From Luteimonas sp. YGD11-2 (GTDB taxonomy: Bacteria; Pseudomonadota; Gammaproteobacteria; Xanthomonadales; Xanthomonadaceae): DNA of 64,000 bases. The stretch is from the NCBI RefSeq assembly GCF_004118975.1, contig NZ_CP035376.1:2046001-2110000 (forward strand), given 5' to 3'. The position numbers and the translations under genes are program-made. Shown piece after piece: positions 29,733-39,932 of the stretch (position 1 is the first letter of the stretch; the number at the start of each line of letters is the position of its first letter). A model generated the notes under the pieces. The model had not been told where the DNA came from, did not search any database, and saw only the letters and a list, made by a program, of their open reading frames with translations.

Positions 29733-32546
29733 ATGAGAGTTCATGCAGCACGCCGCTCGCGGCTGAGCACGGCGCTTGTCGCCGCTCTGATGCTTCCCTC
29801 CGTCGCGGTCATGGCCCAGGAGCAGGCCGCGCAGGATTCGCAGGACGCGCGCACCCTGGACCGCGTCACCGTCACCGGCTCGCTGATTCCGCAGTCACAG
29901 ATCGAGACGTTCACCCCGGTGACAGTGGTCACCGCCGAGGACATCCGCGCACGCGGTTTCGCTTCGGTGTCCGACGTCCTGCAGCGCAGTTCGTTCTCGA
30001 CGGGCGGCGTGCAGGGCGCGCAGTCATCCGCGTCGTTCACGCAGGGCGCGGAAACGATCAGCATGTTCGGCCTGCCGCCCGGATACGTGAAATACCTGAT
30101 CGACGGGCGGCCGATGGCCAACTACCCCGCCCTCTACAACGGCAGTGACACGTTCAACAACATCAGCGGAATCCCGATCGATCTCATCGAGCGGATCGAG
30201 ATCCTGCCGGGCGGCCAGTCCTCGCTGTATGGCTCCGATGCGATCGCCGGCGTGATCAACGTCATCCTCAAGAAGGAGATGAACGGATCCAGCCTCAGCA
30301 TCCGCGGCGGTACCCACAGCGAAGGTGGCGGCAACAGTTTCCGGGCGAGCTTCGCCACAGGCTTCAGTTCACAGGATGGCCGGACCAACGCGCTGTTCGG
30401 CATCCAGTACGAGGACCGCGACGCCATCTGGGCCTACGATCGCGACATCACGCGCCAGTTCTTCACCGATGGCACCAGCCCGCCTGCTGCCAGCCGCGAC
30501 TACCTCGTCAACAGTGCCTTCACCGGCTACGTCTTCGAGGATCCGGCGAACTGCGCCAACGTGACCGGCCAGTTTGGCGGCACGGTGGGCCTGCGTACGC
30601 GTCCGGGCTTCGCCGAGCCCTACTGCGGCAGCTTCTATTCGCCCGGCTACCGCACCCTGAACAATGCCAAGGAAGCGACCCAGCTCTACGGCAACATCAG
30701 CTTCGACATCAACAACAGCGCCCGCCTTTACGCGAACGTCCTGCACAGCGAGGAAGAGGTCCGCTATCACGTCGGCTCCGGCTACACCTGGTGGGGCACC
30801 TCGGTCGAATGGGGATACTTCTACGATCCGGAAGCTGACGATTTCCGCAACCTCCAGCGCGCGTTCGCGCCCGAATACATGGGCCCCGGCGGGTTTGCCA
30901 ACTCGATGAATGTCGACGAGAGCACCTCGACGCGCGTCGCGTTCGGTATCGACGGCGCCCTGGGCGACTCCAGCTGGGACTACGACGTCGGGTTCACCCG
31001 GACCGACTACAAGCTCGACGAGAACGGCTTCGTCCGCTGGAACGATCCGATCAACAACTACTTCATCGACCGCGTGCTGGGCCCACAGCAGGGTCTGGAT
31101 CCGTACTACGGCGCCTACCCGGTGTTCTCGCCCGACTACGCCGCGTTCTACCAGCCGATGTCGGCTGCGGATTTCCGCAGCTTCACGGGATACGCGACCT
31201 CGCGATCGAAGACGGTCGACCAGATGGTGCGCTTCCAGCTCACCAATTCCGATCTGTTCCAGCTTCCCGGGGGCAGTGCCGGCGTGGCCGTGGTGGCCGA
31301 GGCGGGTCAGCAGGAATGGCGCTACGACCCGCACCCCGGTTATCTCGACGGCAGCGTGTGGGGCACCACGGCGGTATCGGGTGGCGGCGAACGGGATCGT
31401 TACGCGGTCACCTCCGAGCTTCGCATGCCGGTCTTCGATCCGCTGACCGTCACGCTTTCGGGTCGCTACGACGCTTTCAAGCCGGATGGTGGCTCGACGA
31501 TCGACAACACCACCTACAGCCTTGGCCTGGAGTACCGGCCGATCGAGTCCCTGCTGGTTCGCGGCAAGTACGGCACTGCATTCCGCGCGCCGACGCTGTC
31601 CGACCTGTTCCAGGGCCGCAGCGGGTACTACACCAGCGTCACGGACTACTACCTGTGCTCGCAGCTGGGCATCGAGCCGGGAGACGCCTCCGCCCAGTGT
31701 CCGTCGGCGCTGGCCAATCGCCAGGTCTTCGGCACGCAGGCGGGCAACGTGAACCTGCAGCCCATCGATGCGGATGTGTGGAGTGCGGGTATCGTCTGGG
31801 CCCCCACGGCGGACCTGTCGCTCACGCTCGATTACCACAACTGGGACATCTCCGACGAGGTGACGCAGCAGAGCGTCGATGGCCTGATGCGACAGGAGTA
31901 CCGCTGCCGTACGGGTATCGACGACATCAACTCGCAGCTGTGCGTCACGGCGCTGTCGCAGATCACCCGCAACCAGCTCAACAACTACGTCGACGAGGTG
32001 TTCACACCGAAGATCAACGTATCCCGGCAGACACTTGAAGCCGTGACCGCCGGGGTCAACTACGAGCTCGGTATCGGTTCGGCCGGCGATCTGCTGTTCC
32101 GCGGCAACTACACGCAGAAGATCAGCCACAAGTACCAGCAGTATGCCGAGGATCCCGAGGTCGACCAGCTGAACGATCCGTACTGGAGCACGGATCCCAA
32201 GCGCAAGGGCGATATGTCGGTGACGTGGGCGACCGACCGATGGGCGACCACCCTCTACGCCAACTGGTTCAGCGAAACCCCGAACTACCGGGCCTGGCTG
32301 GTCGGCAACTACGAGGCCGCCGACACGGGCCGACTGGGTTCCTTCACGACCTATAACGCGTCGGTGTCGTTCTCGCCCATCGATGAGCTCAGCTTCTCGC
32401 TGCTGGTGAACAACCTCACCAACAAGATGCCGCCGCTGGACACGAGCTACCCCGGCACGAGTGGCGCCCCGTACAACTCGTCGAACTTCAACGCGTACGG
32501 GCGCGCGGTCTACCTCGAGGCACGCTACCTGTTCGGCCAGCGTTGA
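29733..32546 (+). CDS. TonB-dependent outer-membrane receptor 2
   Basis: A 937-residue receptor: signal peptide (1-28, ending SVAVMAQEQ), TonB-box-like LDRVTVTGSLIP, plug (about 48-165, FGLPPGYVKYLIDGRP and GGQSSLYGSDAIAGVINV), then the barrel. It is only distantly similar to receptor 1. The usual terminal Phe is followed by three residues (YLFGQR). Disulfide-prone pairs occur in long loops (NCANVTG, YLCSQLG, QCPSAL). The substrate is unknown. The ATG at 29733 is preceded by AGGA; a strong terminator follows, so it is monocistronic. Confidence 0.92.
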   Translation: MRVHAARRSRLSTALVAALMLPSVAVMAQEQAAQDSQDARTLDRVTVTGSLIPQSQIETFTPVTVVTAEDIRARGFASVSDVLQRSSFSTGGVQGAQSSASFTQGAETISMFGLPPGYVKYLIDGRPMANYPALYNGSDTFNNISGIPIDLIERIEILPGGQSSLYGSDAIAGVINVILKKEMNGSSLSIRGGTHSEGGGNSFRASFATGFSSQDGRTNALFGIQYEDRDAIWAYDRDITRQFFTDGTSPPAASRDYLVNSAFTGYVFEDPANCANVTGQFGGTVGLRTRPGFAEPYCGSFYSPGYRTLNNAKEATQLYGNISFDINNSARLYANVLHSEEEVRYHVGSGYTWWGTSVEWGYFYDPEADDFRNLQRAFAPEYMGPGGFANSMNVDESTSTRVAFGIDGALGDSSWDYDVGFTRTDYKLDENGFVRWNDPINNYFIDRVLGPQQGLDPYYGAYPVFSPDYAAFYQPMSAADFRSFTGYATSRSKTVDQMVRFQLTNSDLFQLPGGSAGVAVVAEAGQQEWRYDPHPGYLDGSVWGTTAVSGGGERDRYAVTSELRMPVFDPLTVTLSGRYDAFKPDGGSTIDNTTYSLGLEYRPIESLLVRGKYGTAFRAPTLSDLFQGRSGYYTSVTDYYLCSQLGIEPGDASAQCPSALANRQVFGTQAGNVNLQPIDADVWSAGIVWAPTADLSLTLDYHNWDISDEVTQQSVDGLMRQEYRCRTGIDDINSQLCVTALSQITRNQLNNYVDEVFTPKINVSRQTLEAVTAGVNYELGIGSAGDLLFRGNYTQKISHKYQQYAEDPEVDQLNDPYWSTDPKRKGDMSVTWATDRWATTLYANWFSETPNYRAWLVGNYEAADTGRLGSFTTYNASVSFSPIDELSFSLLVNNLTNKMPPLDTSYPGTSGAPYNSSNFNAYGRAVYLEARYLFGQR

Positions 32547-32566
32547 TCCGCTGAGTTGCGTCATCC

Positions 32567-32597
32567 AGCGACCCCGCCCCGGCGGGGTCGCTGTTTT
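32567..32597 (+). terminator. Intrinsic terminator of TonB receptor 2
   Basis: AGCGACCCCGCC / GGCGGGGTCGCT hairpin (32567-32592) with a G then TTTT tail, beginning 20 bases after the receptor stop. Confidence 0.9.
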
Positions 32598-32666
32598 CAT
32601 GGACTCGCCTACGCGAGGCGCTTATCTTTCCGGCCCAGGCGGGCCATCCGCGATACGGAGAACACG

Positions 32667-33095
32667 ATGAAACTTTCCAAGTGGGTCCTGCTCCTGGGTC
32701 TTTTACCCGCCGTGGCGTTCGCCCAGTCCGGCCCGACCGGCCGCTGGAAGACGATCGACGACGAGACCGGCCGCGCCAAATCGATCGTGGAAATCCGCCA
32801 GCTCGACGACGGCTCGCTGTCGGGCACGGTGGTCGAGATCCTGCAGTCCGACCGCGGTCCCAACCCGACCTGCGACCGCTGCACCGGCGCCAACAAGGAC
32901 AAGCCGATCCGCGGCATGACCATCCTGTGGGGCCTGCGCGCGGACGGTACCAATGCCTGGGCCGGCGGCACCATCCTCGACCCGAGCAAGGGCAAGACCT
33001 ACCGGTCCAAGGCCCAGCTGATCGATAACAACCGCCTGGGCGTCTCCGGCTGTGTGGCCTTCATCTGCCGCGAGCAGGTCTGGCAGCGCGAGTAA
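32667..33095 (+). CDS. DUF2147 family secreted protein
   Basis: A 142-residue protein with a cleavable signal peptide (1-20, ending AVAFAQ). The mature part has the DUF2147 pattern: GRWKTIDDETGRAKSIVEI, a cysteine pair in NPTCDRCTGAN, WGLRADGTNAWAGGTILDPSKGKTYR and SGCVAFICREQVWQR. Two Cys pairs may form disulfides. The family is a calycin-like beta protein in the periplasm or outer membrane of unknown role. The ATG at 32667 follows CGGAG. It is bounded by terminators on both sides, hence monocistronic. Confidence 0.88.
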   Translation: MKLSKWVLLLGLLPAVAFAQSGPTGRWKTIDDETGRAKSIVEIRQLDDGSLSGTVVEILQSDRGPNPTCDRCTGANKDKPIRGMTILWGLRADGTNAWAGGTILDPSKGKTYRSKAQLIDNNRLGVSGCVAFICREQVWQRE

Positions 33096-33120
33096 CCGAC
33101 TCCAGGCGTGCATTCCGACG

Positions 33121-33150
33121 CGGCCCGGCACATGCCGGGCCGTTCTGTTT
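33121..33150 (+). terminator. Probable terminator after the DUF2147 gene
   Basis: GGCCCGGC / GCCGGGCC hairpin with ACAT loop (33122-33141) and tail GTTCTGTTT, 26 bases past the stop. Confidence 0.75.
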
Positions 33151-33209
33151 CCAGGGACCGCACGCGGCGTCCGCCCTGCCGGCGCGCCGGCCCTGCCGGG
33201 CGCGCATGC

Positions 33210-33215
33210 GATAAT
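33210..33215 (+). promoter_or_regulatory. Putative -10 of metG
   Basis: GATAAT at 33210-33215, 28 bases before the chosen metG ATG. A similar GATAAT stands at 35950-35955, 28 bases before the RsxB-like gene. No -35 is clear at either. Confidence 0.35.
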
Positions 33216-33242
33216 CGCCGGCCTCCTGCACCGATGCCGTCC

Positions 33243-35306
33243 ATGTCGCGCCACGCCCTCGTCACTACCGCCCTGCCCTATGCCAATGGCCCGCTGCACC
33301 TGGGGCATCTGGTCGGCTATATCCAGGCCGACATCTGGGTGCGGGGGCGCAGGCTCGCCGGTGACGTGGTCCGCTTCGTGTGCGCCGACGACACCCACGG
33401 CACGCCGATCATGCTGGCCGCCGAGAAGGCCGGGGTGACGCCGGAAGCCTTCATCGCGAGCGTGCAGGCCGGCCACGAAGCCGACTTCGCCGCCTTCGGC
33501 GTCGCTTTCGACCATTACGACTCCACGCACTCGACGACCAATCGCGAGCTGACCGCGCGGTTCTACACGCGGCTTGACGCGGCGGGCCATATCAGCCGGC
33601 GCTCGGTGGCGCAGTTCTATGACCCGGCCAAGGGCATGTTCCTGCCGGACCGCTACATCAAGGGCACCTGCCCGAAGTGCGCGACGCCCGACCAGTACGG
33701 CGACAACTGCGAATCCTGCGGCGCCACCTATTCGCCCACCGACCTGAAGGAACCGCGTTCGGTGCTGTCCGGCGTGGCGCCGGAACTGCGCGACTCCGAA
33801 CACTTCTTCTTCGAGGTCGGCCACTTCGAAGCCTTCCTGCGCGAGTGGCTGGCAGGGGACGTGGCGCTGCCCGGCGTCAAGGCCAAGCTGATGGAGTGGC
33901 TGGATGCCGAAGGCGGCCTGCGCGCATGGGACATCTCCCGCGACGCGCCGTACTTCGGCTTCGAGATCCCGGGCCACCCCGGCAAGTATTTCTATGTGTG
34001 GCTGGACGCACCGATCGGCTACCTGTCGAGCTACAAGGCGCTGTGCGAGCGCAACGGCGAAGACTTCGAACGCGTGCTGGCGCCGGATTCCGACATCGAG
34101 CTGCACCACTTCATCGGCAAGGACATCGTCAACTTCCACGGGCTGTTCTGGCCTGCGGTGCTGCACGGTGCCGGCCACCGTGCACCGACCCGGCTGCACG
34201 TCAACGGCTACCTGACCGTGGACGGCGCCAAGATGTCGAAGTCGCGCGGCACCTTCGTGATGGCGCGCACCTTCCTCGACAGCGGTCTCGAACCCGAAGC
34301 GCTGCGCTACTACTTCGCCGCCAAGTCCTCGGGCGGCGTCGACGATCTCGACCTCAACCTCGGCGACTTCGTCGCCCGGGTGAATGCCGACCTGGTCGGC
34401 AAGTTCGTCAACCTGGCGAGCCGCTGCGCGGGCTTCATCCACAAGCGCTTCGACGGCCGACTGGCCGGGGAACTCCCCGATCCCGTGCAGTACCAGCGCT
34501 TCGTCGCCGCACTGGGCCCGATCCGCGAGGCATACGCCCGCAACGACCCGGCGAGCGCGATCCGCCAGACCATGGCGCTGGCCGACGAAGCCAACCGCTA
34601 CATCGACGAACGCAAGCCGTGGGTGATCGCGAAGCAGGACGGCGCCGATACCGGGCTGCAGGCGGTGTGCACCCAGGGCCTCAACCTGTTCCGCGTGCTG
34701 GCGGGGGCCCTCAAACCGATCCTGCCGCGCACCACCGCCGAAGCCGAAGCGTTCCTGTCAGCACCCGTCGCCGGTTGGGACGAGCTCGCACAACCGCTGC
34801 GCGACCACATCATCCAGCCCTACACGCCCCTGTTCACCCGCATCGACCCCAAGCTCATCGACACCATGACCGAAGCCTCCCGCGACACCCTCAACCAGGC
34901 CGCAGCCCCCGTCGCCACGCCTGCGCCCCAGGCGAAACCTGCGCCCGCTCCGGCGGATGCCGCCGCGGGCGCTCCCACCATCGGCATCGACGACTTCGCG
35001 AAGCTCGACCTGCGCATCGGCAGGGTGCTCGCCTGCGAGTTCGTCGAGGGCTCCGACAAGCTGCTGCGCTTCGAACTGGACGCCGGCGAGCTCGGCACCC
35101 GGCAGATCTTCTCCGGCATCCGCGCAAGCTATGGCGAACCGCAGCAGCTGGTCGGCCGCAACGTGGTGTTCATCGCCAACCTCGCGCCGCGCAAGATGCG
35201 TTTCGGCCTCAGTGAAGGGATGATCCTGTCGGCCGGCTTCGATGGTGGCGCGCTTGCGCTGCTGTCCGCCGACGAGGCCGCCGCGCCCGGCATGCCGGTG
35301 CGCTGA
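33243..35306 (+). CDS. metG: Methionyl-tRNA synthetase
   Basis: A 687-residue class I synthetase. HIGH-type motif [11 protein letters not shown] near the N-terminus, the zinc knuckle CPKC...CESC (about residues 144-162), KMSKS loop [11 protein letters not shown], the helical anticodon-binding domain, and a C-terminal EMAP-II-like tRNA-binding domain (about 580-687, [22 protein letters not shown]) after an Ala/Pro linker. This is the dimeric E. coli-like form. Start: ATG at 33243 ([13 protein letters not shown]); an ATG three codons upstream at 33234 is equally possible. Confidence 0.97.
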   Translation: MSRHALVTTALPYANGPLHLGHLVGYIQADIWVRGRRLAGDVVRFVCADDTHGTPIMLAAEKAGVTPEAFIASVQAGHEADFAAFGVAFDHYDSTHSTTNRELTARFYTRLDAAGHISRRSVAQFYDPAKGMFLPDRYIKGTCPKCATPDQYGDNCESCGATYSPTDLKEPRSVLSGVAPELRDSEHFFFEVGHFEAFLREWLAGDVALPGVKAKLMEWLDAEGGLRAWDISRDAPYFGFEIPGHPGKYFYVWLDAPIGYLSSYKALCERNGEDFERVLAPDSDIELHHFIGKDIVNFHGLFWPAVLHGAGHRAPTRLHVNGYLTVDGAKMSKSRGTFVMARTFLDSGLEPEALRYYFAAKSSGGVDDLDLNLGDFVARVNADLVGKFVNLASRCAGFIHKRFDGRLAGELPDPVQYQRFVAALGPIREAYARNDPASAIRQTMALADEANRYIDERKPWVIAKQDGADTGLQAVCTQGLNLFRVLAGALKPILPRTTAEAEAFLSAPVAGWDELAQPLRDHIIQPYTPLFTRIDPKLIDTMTEASRDTLNQAAAPVATPAPQAKPAPAPADAAAGAPTIGIDDFAKLDLRIGRVLACEFVEGSDKLLRFELDAGELGTRQIFSGIRASYGEPQQLVGRNVVFIANLAPRKMRFGLSEGMILSAGFDGGALALLSADEAAAPGMPVR

Positions 35307-35317
35307 ACCACGACGCC

Positions 35318-35923
35318 ATGGATGGCCCGTCGCGGCAGCTGGCGCTGTTCGATTTCGACCACACGGTCACCCATTGCGATACCTATTCGCGGTTCCTGCG
35401 CCGCGTCGCGACGCCCGCGCAGCTGGTGCGGGCGCGCTGGGCGATCGGGCCGTGGCTCGTCGGTTATCGCGCCGGCGTGGTCCCGGCGGCCGACATCCGC
35501 CGCCGGGTGACGCGTTTCGCCTTCGCCGGCCGTGACGCTGGCGAGATCGCCGAACACGCTGTCGACTATGCGCGCGACGAACTTCCCGGGCTGGTGCGGC
35601 CGGAGGCGTTGCGGCGGATCGAATGGCACCGCGAGCAGGGCCATGCGCTGGTGCTGGTATCGGCCTCGCTCGACCTCTACCTCGCGCCATGGTGCGAGGC
35701 CCACGGATTCGACCTTGTCTGCAACCGGCTCGAACAGCTCGACGGTCGCCTGACCGGGCGCTACCAGGGCGACGATCTTGGCGCCTGCAAGGCACGCGAA
35801 ATCCGCGCGCGATTCGATCCCGCGGCATTCGAGCGCGTGTACGCATATGGCGACAGCCGTGAGGACCGGCCGATGCTGGCACTTGCCCACGAACGCTGGT
35901 ACCGCGGCAGGCGCATTGCCTGA
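35318..35923 (+). CDS. HAD superfamily IB phosphatase (SerB-like fold)
   Basis: A 201-residue HAD hydrolase. Motif [12 protein letters not shown] has the nucleophile Asp12 and acid Asp14; motif II is the serine in [12 protein letters not shown]; motif III Lys in GACKAREI; motif [12 protein letters not shown]. The helical cap (about 20-100) and overall length fit the HAD-IB group that includes phosphoserine phosphatase and lipid-head-group phosphatases (PGPase-C-like); the substrate cannot be assigned. It lies 11 bases downstream of metG and is likely cotranscribed. Confidence 0.87.
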   Translation: MDGPSRQLALFDFDHTVTHCDTYSRFLRRVATPAQLVRARWAIGPWLVGYRAGVVPAADIRRRVTRFAFAGRDAGEIAEHAVDYARDELPGLVRPEALRRIEWHREQGHALVLVSASLDLYLAPWCEAHGFDLVCNRLEQLDGRLTGRYQGDDLGACKAREIRARFDPAAFERVYAYGDSREDRPMLALAHERWYRGRRIA

Positions 35924-35982
35924 ACCCGGCAGGGCGCGCCCGCGGCGGCGATAATGCCCACCTGTCCGCGCACCCGCATCGA

Positions 35983-36489
35983 ATGACCGCTCCCGCCCTG
36001 CTTGTCGAACGCCTCGACCGCCTGTTGCCGCAGACCCAGTGCGGCCAGTGCGGCTTCGACGGTTGCCGCCCGTACGCGGAGGCGATGGCGATGGGCGAGG
36101 CCGATATCGACCGTTGCCCGCCGGGTGGCGATGCCGGCGCCCGCGCGCTTGCACACGCGACGGGTCGCGTGCCGCGTCCCTACGACCGCGCTCGCGGGCT
36201 GCACAGGCCGCCGCTGGTGGCGCTGGTGGTGGAGCCCGACTGCATCGGCTGCACCAAGTGCATCAGGGCCTGCCCGGTCGACGCCATCATCGGCGGCGCC
36301 AAGCGCATGCACGTGGTGGTCGAGCCGCTGTGCACCGGCTGCGAACTCTGCGTGCCGGCCTGCCCGGTGGACTGCATCGTGCTGGTGCCGCCGCTGGGCG
36401 ACGCGCCTGCCGACGCCGCTCAGGCCGACGTATCGACCAGTCCCGCCTCGCGCAGCACCGCGAGCGCATCGTCGAGCCCGTCGCCGTAA
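35983..36489 (+). CDS. RsxB/RnfB-like ferredoxin protein (stand-alone)
   Basis: A 168-residue protein with the RnfB four-Fe-S domain (Cys20, Cys23, Cys28, Cys45; [13 protein letters not shown]) and two bacterial ferredoxin motifs ([16 protein letters not shown] and [15 protein letters not shown]), so three [4Fe-4S] clusters are predicted. The hydrophobic N-terminal anchor of E. coli RsxB is missing, and no rnf/rsx genes A, C, D, G or E are nearby, so it is probably soluble and serves another electron path. The last 24 residues are Ser/Ala-rich and are encoded antisense to the sulfotransferase end (70-base convergent overlap). Confidence 0.87.
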   Translation: MTAPALLVERLDRLLPQTQCGQCGFDGCRPYAEAMAMGEADIDRCPPGGDAGARALAHATGRVPRPYDRARGLHRPPLVALVVEPDCIGCTKCIRACPVDAIIGGAKRMHVVVEPLCTGCELCVPACPVDCIVLVPPLGDAPADAAQADVSTSPASRSTASASSSPSP

Positions 36490-38000
36490 CGCTTCCAGCG
36501 GCCGATCGAGGTGTCGTAGATCGGCGAGCGCACCTGCACCAGGCTCGCGGTCGCCACCGGTGCCGCGTTCTTCTCGAAGGCCAGGCAGACGTCATCCCAG
36601 GGCAGGCCGCAATGGTCGAGCAGCCGCCGCGTCTGCGCTTCCTGGTCGCGGACGACGTCCTCGTATCGCACCTCGAGGATGCGCCCGGGCAGGCGCTCGT
36701 GCCAGAACGCCATCAGCCGGTCGAACAGCACGTAGTAGCGGGCGGTATCGACGACGTCGAACGAATAGTCGTAGTACGGCGACGACAGCGCGAACAGCTG
36801 CCTGAAGTTGCCGAGCACGGTGTCCATCGGGTCGCGTCGCAGGCAGATCATGCGCGCCTCCGGCAGCGCGCGTGCAATGAATCCGGCATACAGGAAGTTG
36901 TGCGGCAGCTTGTCGATGAAGTGCGGGCTGCTGCCGGTGAGCGGACGCGTGCTGTCGATGTACTGCCGGCCGAGCACGGCCGGATCGACATCGACCGCAC
37001 GCGCGAGCGTGTCCTCGTCGAGCATCGGCGGCGTGGTGCTTGCGGAGAGGCGCTTGAGCGCCACTCCGAAATTCTGCAGCTCGCCGGCCGAGGCGACATC
37101 CGGATGGCTGGACAGGATCCGCTCGACCAGGGTGGTCCCGGAGCGCGGCATGCCGAGGATGAAGATCGGCTCCGCGCTCTGGTGCCCCGTGCGCTGCGGT
37201 GCGGCGTCGTACGCGCGCCGCACCGCGTCGAAGACCCGCTGGTCGCGGCCGATGTCGTAGTCCAGGGTCGACCGCCAGGCGGCCTTGCCGGCGCGCAGAT
37301 GCTGCAGGGAGCGCGCATGCTCGCCAAGATCCGACAGTTCCTTTTCCAGCGCGAGGTTGATGTAGAGCCTGCCCGCGGGGCCGTCGACCGTGGCCAGCAG
37401 AGCCTGCAGCCGCTCGATGTGGTTGCTTCCGGGTTGCTGGCGCCGCAGCTGGGACAGCGCCAGGTGCGCCTTCCAGTAACGGGGGTCGAGGGCAAGACAG
37501 GCTTCGTACTCGCGCTCGGCCCCGTCGAGGTCACCGACGAACATCAGCGCCGTCGCCAGGTTGAAGCGCATGTTGGCGGCACCCGGCTGCAGCTGCACCG
37601 CTTTGGCGAACATCGCCGCCGCATCCGCATAGGCATTGCACTGGCTGAACACCACGCCCAGCGTATCGAGCGAGATCGGATCCGAAGGTTCCAGCGTCAC
37701 GGCGTGTCGCGCTGCCTCCAATGCCTCACGCATCGCCCGTGCGCCGGCCAGCACGCGCGCGAGCTGGGCGAGGTAGTCCGGGCGCGTGGGACTGAGCTGC
37801 ACGGCGCGTCGCAGGTGCGCATACGCGCGACGGTTGTCGTGCTGGTGCACCGCCGCCACGCCGGCGACGAAATGCACGCCGCCGTGGTCGTCGCAGCGCG
37901 GCAGCAGCGAGGACGCGAGTGCGTAGGCGCGCGGCCAGTCGCTGCGGTTCAGCGCATCGACCGCCTGCCGGTAGACGGGCGCGGGATCGGGCGGGTTCAA
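36420..38000 (-). CDS. TPR-repeat sulfotransferase
   Basis: A 526-residue protein: N-terminal tetratricopeptide repeats (about 1-250; e.g. [13 protein letters not shown] and [27 protein letters not shown]), then a sulfotransferase domain. The PAPS 5'-phosphosulfate loop is [20 protein letters not shown] and the 3'-phosphate motif is [20 protein letters not shown]-sulfotransferases occur in xanthomonads and some marine bacteria; the acceptor is unknown, possibly a protein or glycan bound by the TPRs. There is no in-frame ATG at the right place: TTG at 38000 overlaps the traB stop (TTGA) and gives [12 protein letters not shown]. Confidence 0.87.
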   Translation of the reverse strand: MNPPDPAPVYRQAVDALNRSDWPRAYALASSLLPRCDDHGGVHFVAGVAAVHQHDNRRAYAHLRRAVQLSPTRPDYLAQLARVLAGARAMREALEAARHAVTLEPSDPISLDTLGVVFSQCNAYADAAAMFAKAVQLQPGAANMRFNLATALMFVGDLDGAEREYEACLALDPRYWKAHLALSQLRRQQPGSNHIERLQALLATVDGPAGRLYINLALEKELSDLGEHARSLQHLRAGKAAWRSTLDYDIGRDQRVFDAVRRAYDAAPQRTGHQSAEPIFILGMPRSGTTLVERILSSHPDVASAGELQNFGVALKRLSASTTPPMLDEDTLARAVDVDPAVLGRQYIDSTRPLTGSSPHFIDKLPHNFLYAGFIARALPEARMICLRRDPMDTVLGNFRQLFALSSPYYDYSFDVVDTARYYVLFDRLMAFWHERLPGRILEVRYEDVVRDQEAQTRRLLDHCGLPWDDVCLAFEKNAAPVATASLVQVRSPIYDTSIGRWKRYGDGLDDALAVLREAGLVDTSA

Positions 38001-38959
38001 GGCGTCGCCGGTTCCACGCGCTCCACCTCGTAGCCACGCTGCTGCAGCTTGTGGACCACGCCGTCCTCGCCGAGCAGGTGCAGCGCGCCGACCGCGACCA
38101 GGCTGTCGCCGGGCTCGGCGAACAGCGCCTCGATCTTCGGCAGCCACGCGTCGTTGCGGGCAACGTTGATGCGGTGATAGAGCGCCGGGTATTCGGTACG
38201 CATGCGCACCGCCATCTCGTTCCACAACGTGCGCTCGTCGCCGCGACGCCAGGCGTCATGCAGCCGGTCGAGTTCCTGCGCGCCCTTCTCGCCGCTCGAG
38301 TCCAGCGCCTCGCGCAGGAACTGGAGCTGTTCGGGGCGGTGCATGCCGTCCAGGAAGGCGATCTGCGCCTCGCCGGTTTCCAGCCCGACGGTCTCCTTGC
38401 CGGCCTCGGCGGCACGCTGCGCGAGGTGGCTGTCGAGCCCGAGCGAAGGATCGAGGCCGTGGCCGGTCATCTCCACCAGGGTGACGGTCAATGCGATGAA
38501 CCACGGCTCGAACATCTGCACGCTCTGCGCGGTCAGCCCCATCGGCTGCACGCGGGCCGCATTGCCGGCCAGCCAGGTCTGCAGTGCCTTGGCGGTTTCC
38601 GGCGGCAGCTCGCTGTCGAGCAGGGTGCCGTCGGTGCGCATGCCCGCCTGCGCCATCTTCAGACCGAGCGTGGGCGAGTTCATCTCGGCCGGATCGAGTT
38701 CGAGCACCAGACGTTGCGAGGCCTGGAGTGCGTCGTCGATTGCCGCGGCGACCGGATAGTCGTCGGGCCGCAGCAGATGGAAGGTGCCGAGCAGGTACAC
38801 GGCGTCCTCGCCCTTGCTGGCCTTCCACAGCAACGGCACCGGCGGCGCCTTCGCGGCCGCGGTCGGCGCCGGGCCCGGGGCAGGCTGCGCGGCGGTCGGG
38901 CCACCTGCGGCGAGTGCGCCCAGCAGCGTCAGTGCGGCGAACGATGTTTTCAGGTTCAT
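37997..38959 (-). CDS. TraB/GumN family protein
   Basis: A 320-residue exported protein with signal peptide (1-24, ending GGPTAAQPA). TraB/GumN signatures: LLGTFHLLRPDDYP (GxxH motif), VLELDPAEMNSP, and C-terminal VAVGALHLLGEDGVVHKLQQRGYEV. The fold resembles the Tiki metalloprotease family, and the conserved GxxH and H residues would form the metal site. The family also includes GumN beside the xanthan cluster, where its function is unclear. The ATG at 38959 begins the signal peptide; the frame is open upstream. The stop overlaps the sulfotransferase start. Confidence 0.88.
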   Translation of the reverse strand: MNLKTSFAALTLLGALAAGGPTAAQPAPGPAPTAAAKAPPVPLLWKASKGEDAVYLLGTFHLLRPDDYPVAAAIDDALQASQRLVLELDPAEMNSPTLGLKMAQAGMRTDGTLLDSELPPETAKALQTWLAGNAARVQPMGLTAQSVQMFEPWFIALTVTLVEMTGHGLDPSLGLDSHLAQRAAEAGKETVGLETGEAQIAFLDGMHRPEQLQFLREALDSSGEKGAQELDRLHDAWRRGDERTLWNEMAVRMRTEYPALYHRINVARNDAWLPKIEALFAEPGDSLVAVGALHLLGEDGVVHKLQQRGYEVERVEPATP

Positions 38960-38984
38960 GCGAGGTCCTTTCGATCGAGGAATT

Positions 38985-39932
38985 TCAGAGCACTTCGCCC
39001 GGATACGCCTGTTCGCCCGCTTCGATCGCCAGCCGCAGGCGGTTGCCTGGCGGCGGTAGCGGACAGGTGGCGTGGCGGACATAGGCGCACGGCGGGTTGT
39101 AGGCACGGTTGAAGTCGAGCACGAGCCGGCCGCTGCCGTCCGGATCCGGGGCATCGAGATAGCGTCCGGCGCCGTAACTGCCATGGCCGCTGGTGCCGTC
39201 GGCGAACATCACCAGCAGGCCGTCGCCGCCGTCCACGGCCTCCAGCCGCCATGACTGGCCGTCGCGGTCGAACTCCACCGCGCCGGGGTTCGGCATCGCG
39301 TCCACCTGGCCCACGATGTTGACGATGTCGAGCGTCTGTCCGGGCGGGTGCGGCACCCACGTCGCCTGCATCCTCCATGAGGGGTCCGGCGACCAGAACC
39401 GCAGGCCGGCGAACCGGCTGCGTGCCGGCGCGTCGAGGTGGCGCACGCGCAGGGCGTGGCGGCCACCGCGTTCGATCAGGCCGAGCTCGCCGCGGCCGTT
39501 GTCGAAGCCGATCCGCGTCGGTGCTTCATCGCGATCCGGATGCAGCCGCACCCGTCCCTTCAGCGGCTCGCCGTTGACGGTCAGTGCGACACCGCGCTCG
39601 GGGGTGAGGTACACCTCGCCCGCTTCCTGCTGCACCAGCGCCAGCCGCGGCGGGCCGATGCCCAGGTCGATGCCCGCGCGCGGCCCGTTGCCGATGTAGT
39701 GGGCCCTGAGTTCGAGCCAGTGCAGCCCGACCAGGGTGGTCCAGCCATCGTCGGCCTGCAGCGCGCGCGCACGCTCCAGCCGCCACTGCTGTTCGCCGCC
39801 CACGTAGTCGGGGTCGATCGCTGCGGGGCCGATGTCGCCGCCTGCGTCACGCGTGCACGCCGCGAGCAGCAGCAGCGGCAGTGCCAGGCACAGCCAGCCC
39901 CATCCCCACCGACGTTCCCCGTGTTTGCGCAT
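38985..39932 (-). CDS. DUF1684 lipoprotein
   Basis: A 315-residue predicted lipoprotein (lipobox LLLLAACTRD, acyl-Cys near residue 26) of the DUF1684 family. Typical family segments are EQQWRLERARALQADDGW, LVGLHWLELR, FWSPDPSWRMQATWVPH and DFNRAYNPPCAYVRHATCPLPP. The family has a SAM-like jelly-roll fold of unknown activity and is common in Bacteroidetes and xanthomonads. The ATG at 39932 shares one base with the mutL stop (TGATG), so its translation is coupled to mutL. Confidence 0.85.
   Translation of the reverse strand: MRKHGERRWGWGWLCLALPLLLLAACTRDAGGDIGPAAIDPDYVGGEQQWRLERARALQADDGWTTLVGLHWLELRAHYIGNGPRAGIDLGIGPPRLALVQQEAGEVYLTPERGVALTVNGEPLKGRVRLHPDRDEAPTRIGFDNGRGELGLIERGGRHALRVRHLDAPARSRFAGLRFWSPDPSWRMQATWVPHPPGQTLDIVNIVGQVDAMPNPGAVEFDRDGQSWRLEAVDGGDGLLVMFADGTSGHGSYGAGRYLDAPDPDGSGRLVLDFNRAYNPPCAYVRHATCPLPPPGNRLRLAIEAGEQAYPGEVL

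Noticed and set aside
30369..32600. 743-codon minus-strand frame opposite TonB receptor 2
   Set aside because: Same antisense artefact; composition follows the complementary codons of the receptor and the start falls in a terminator.
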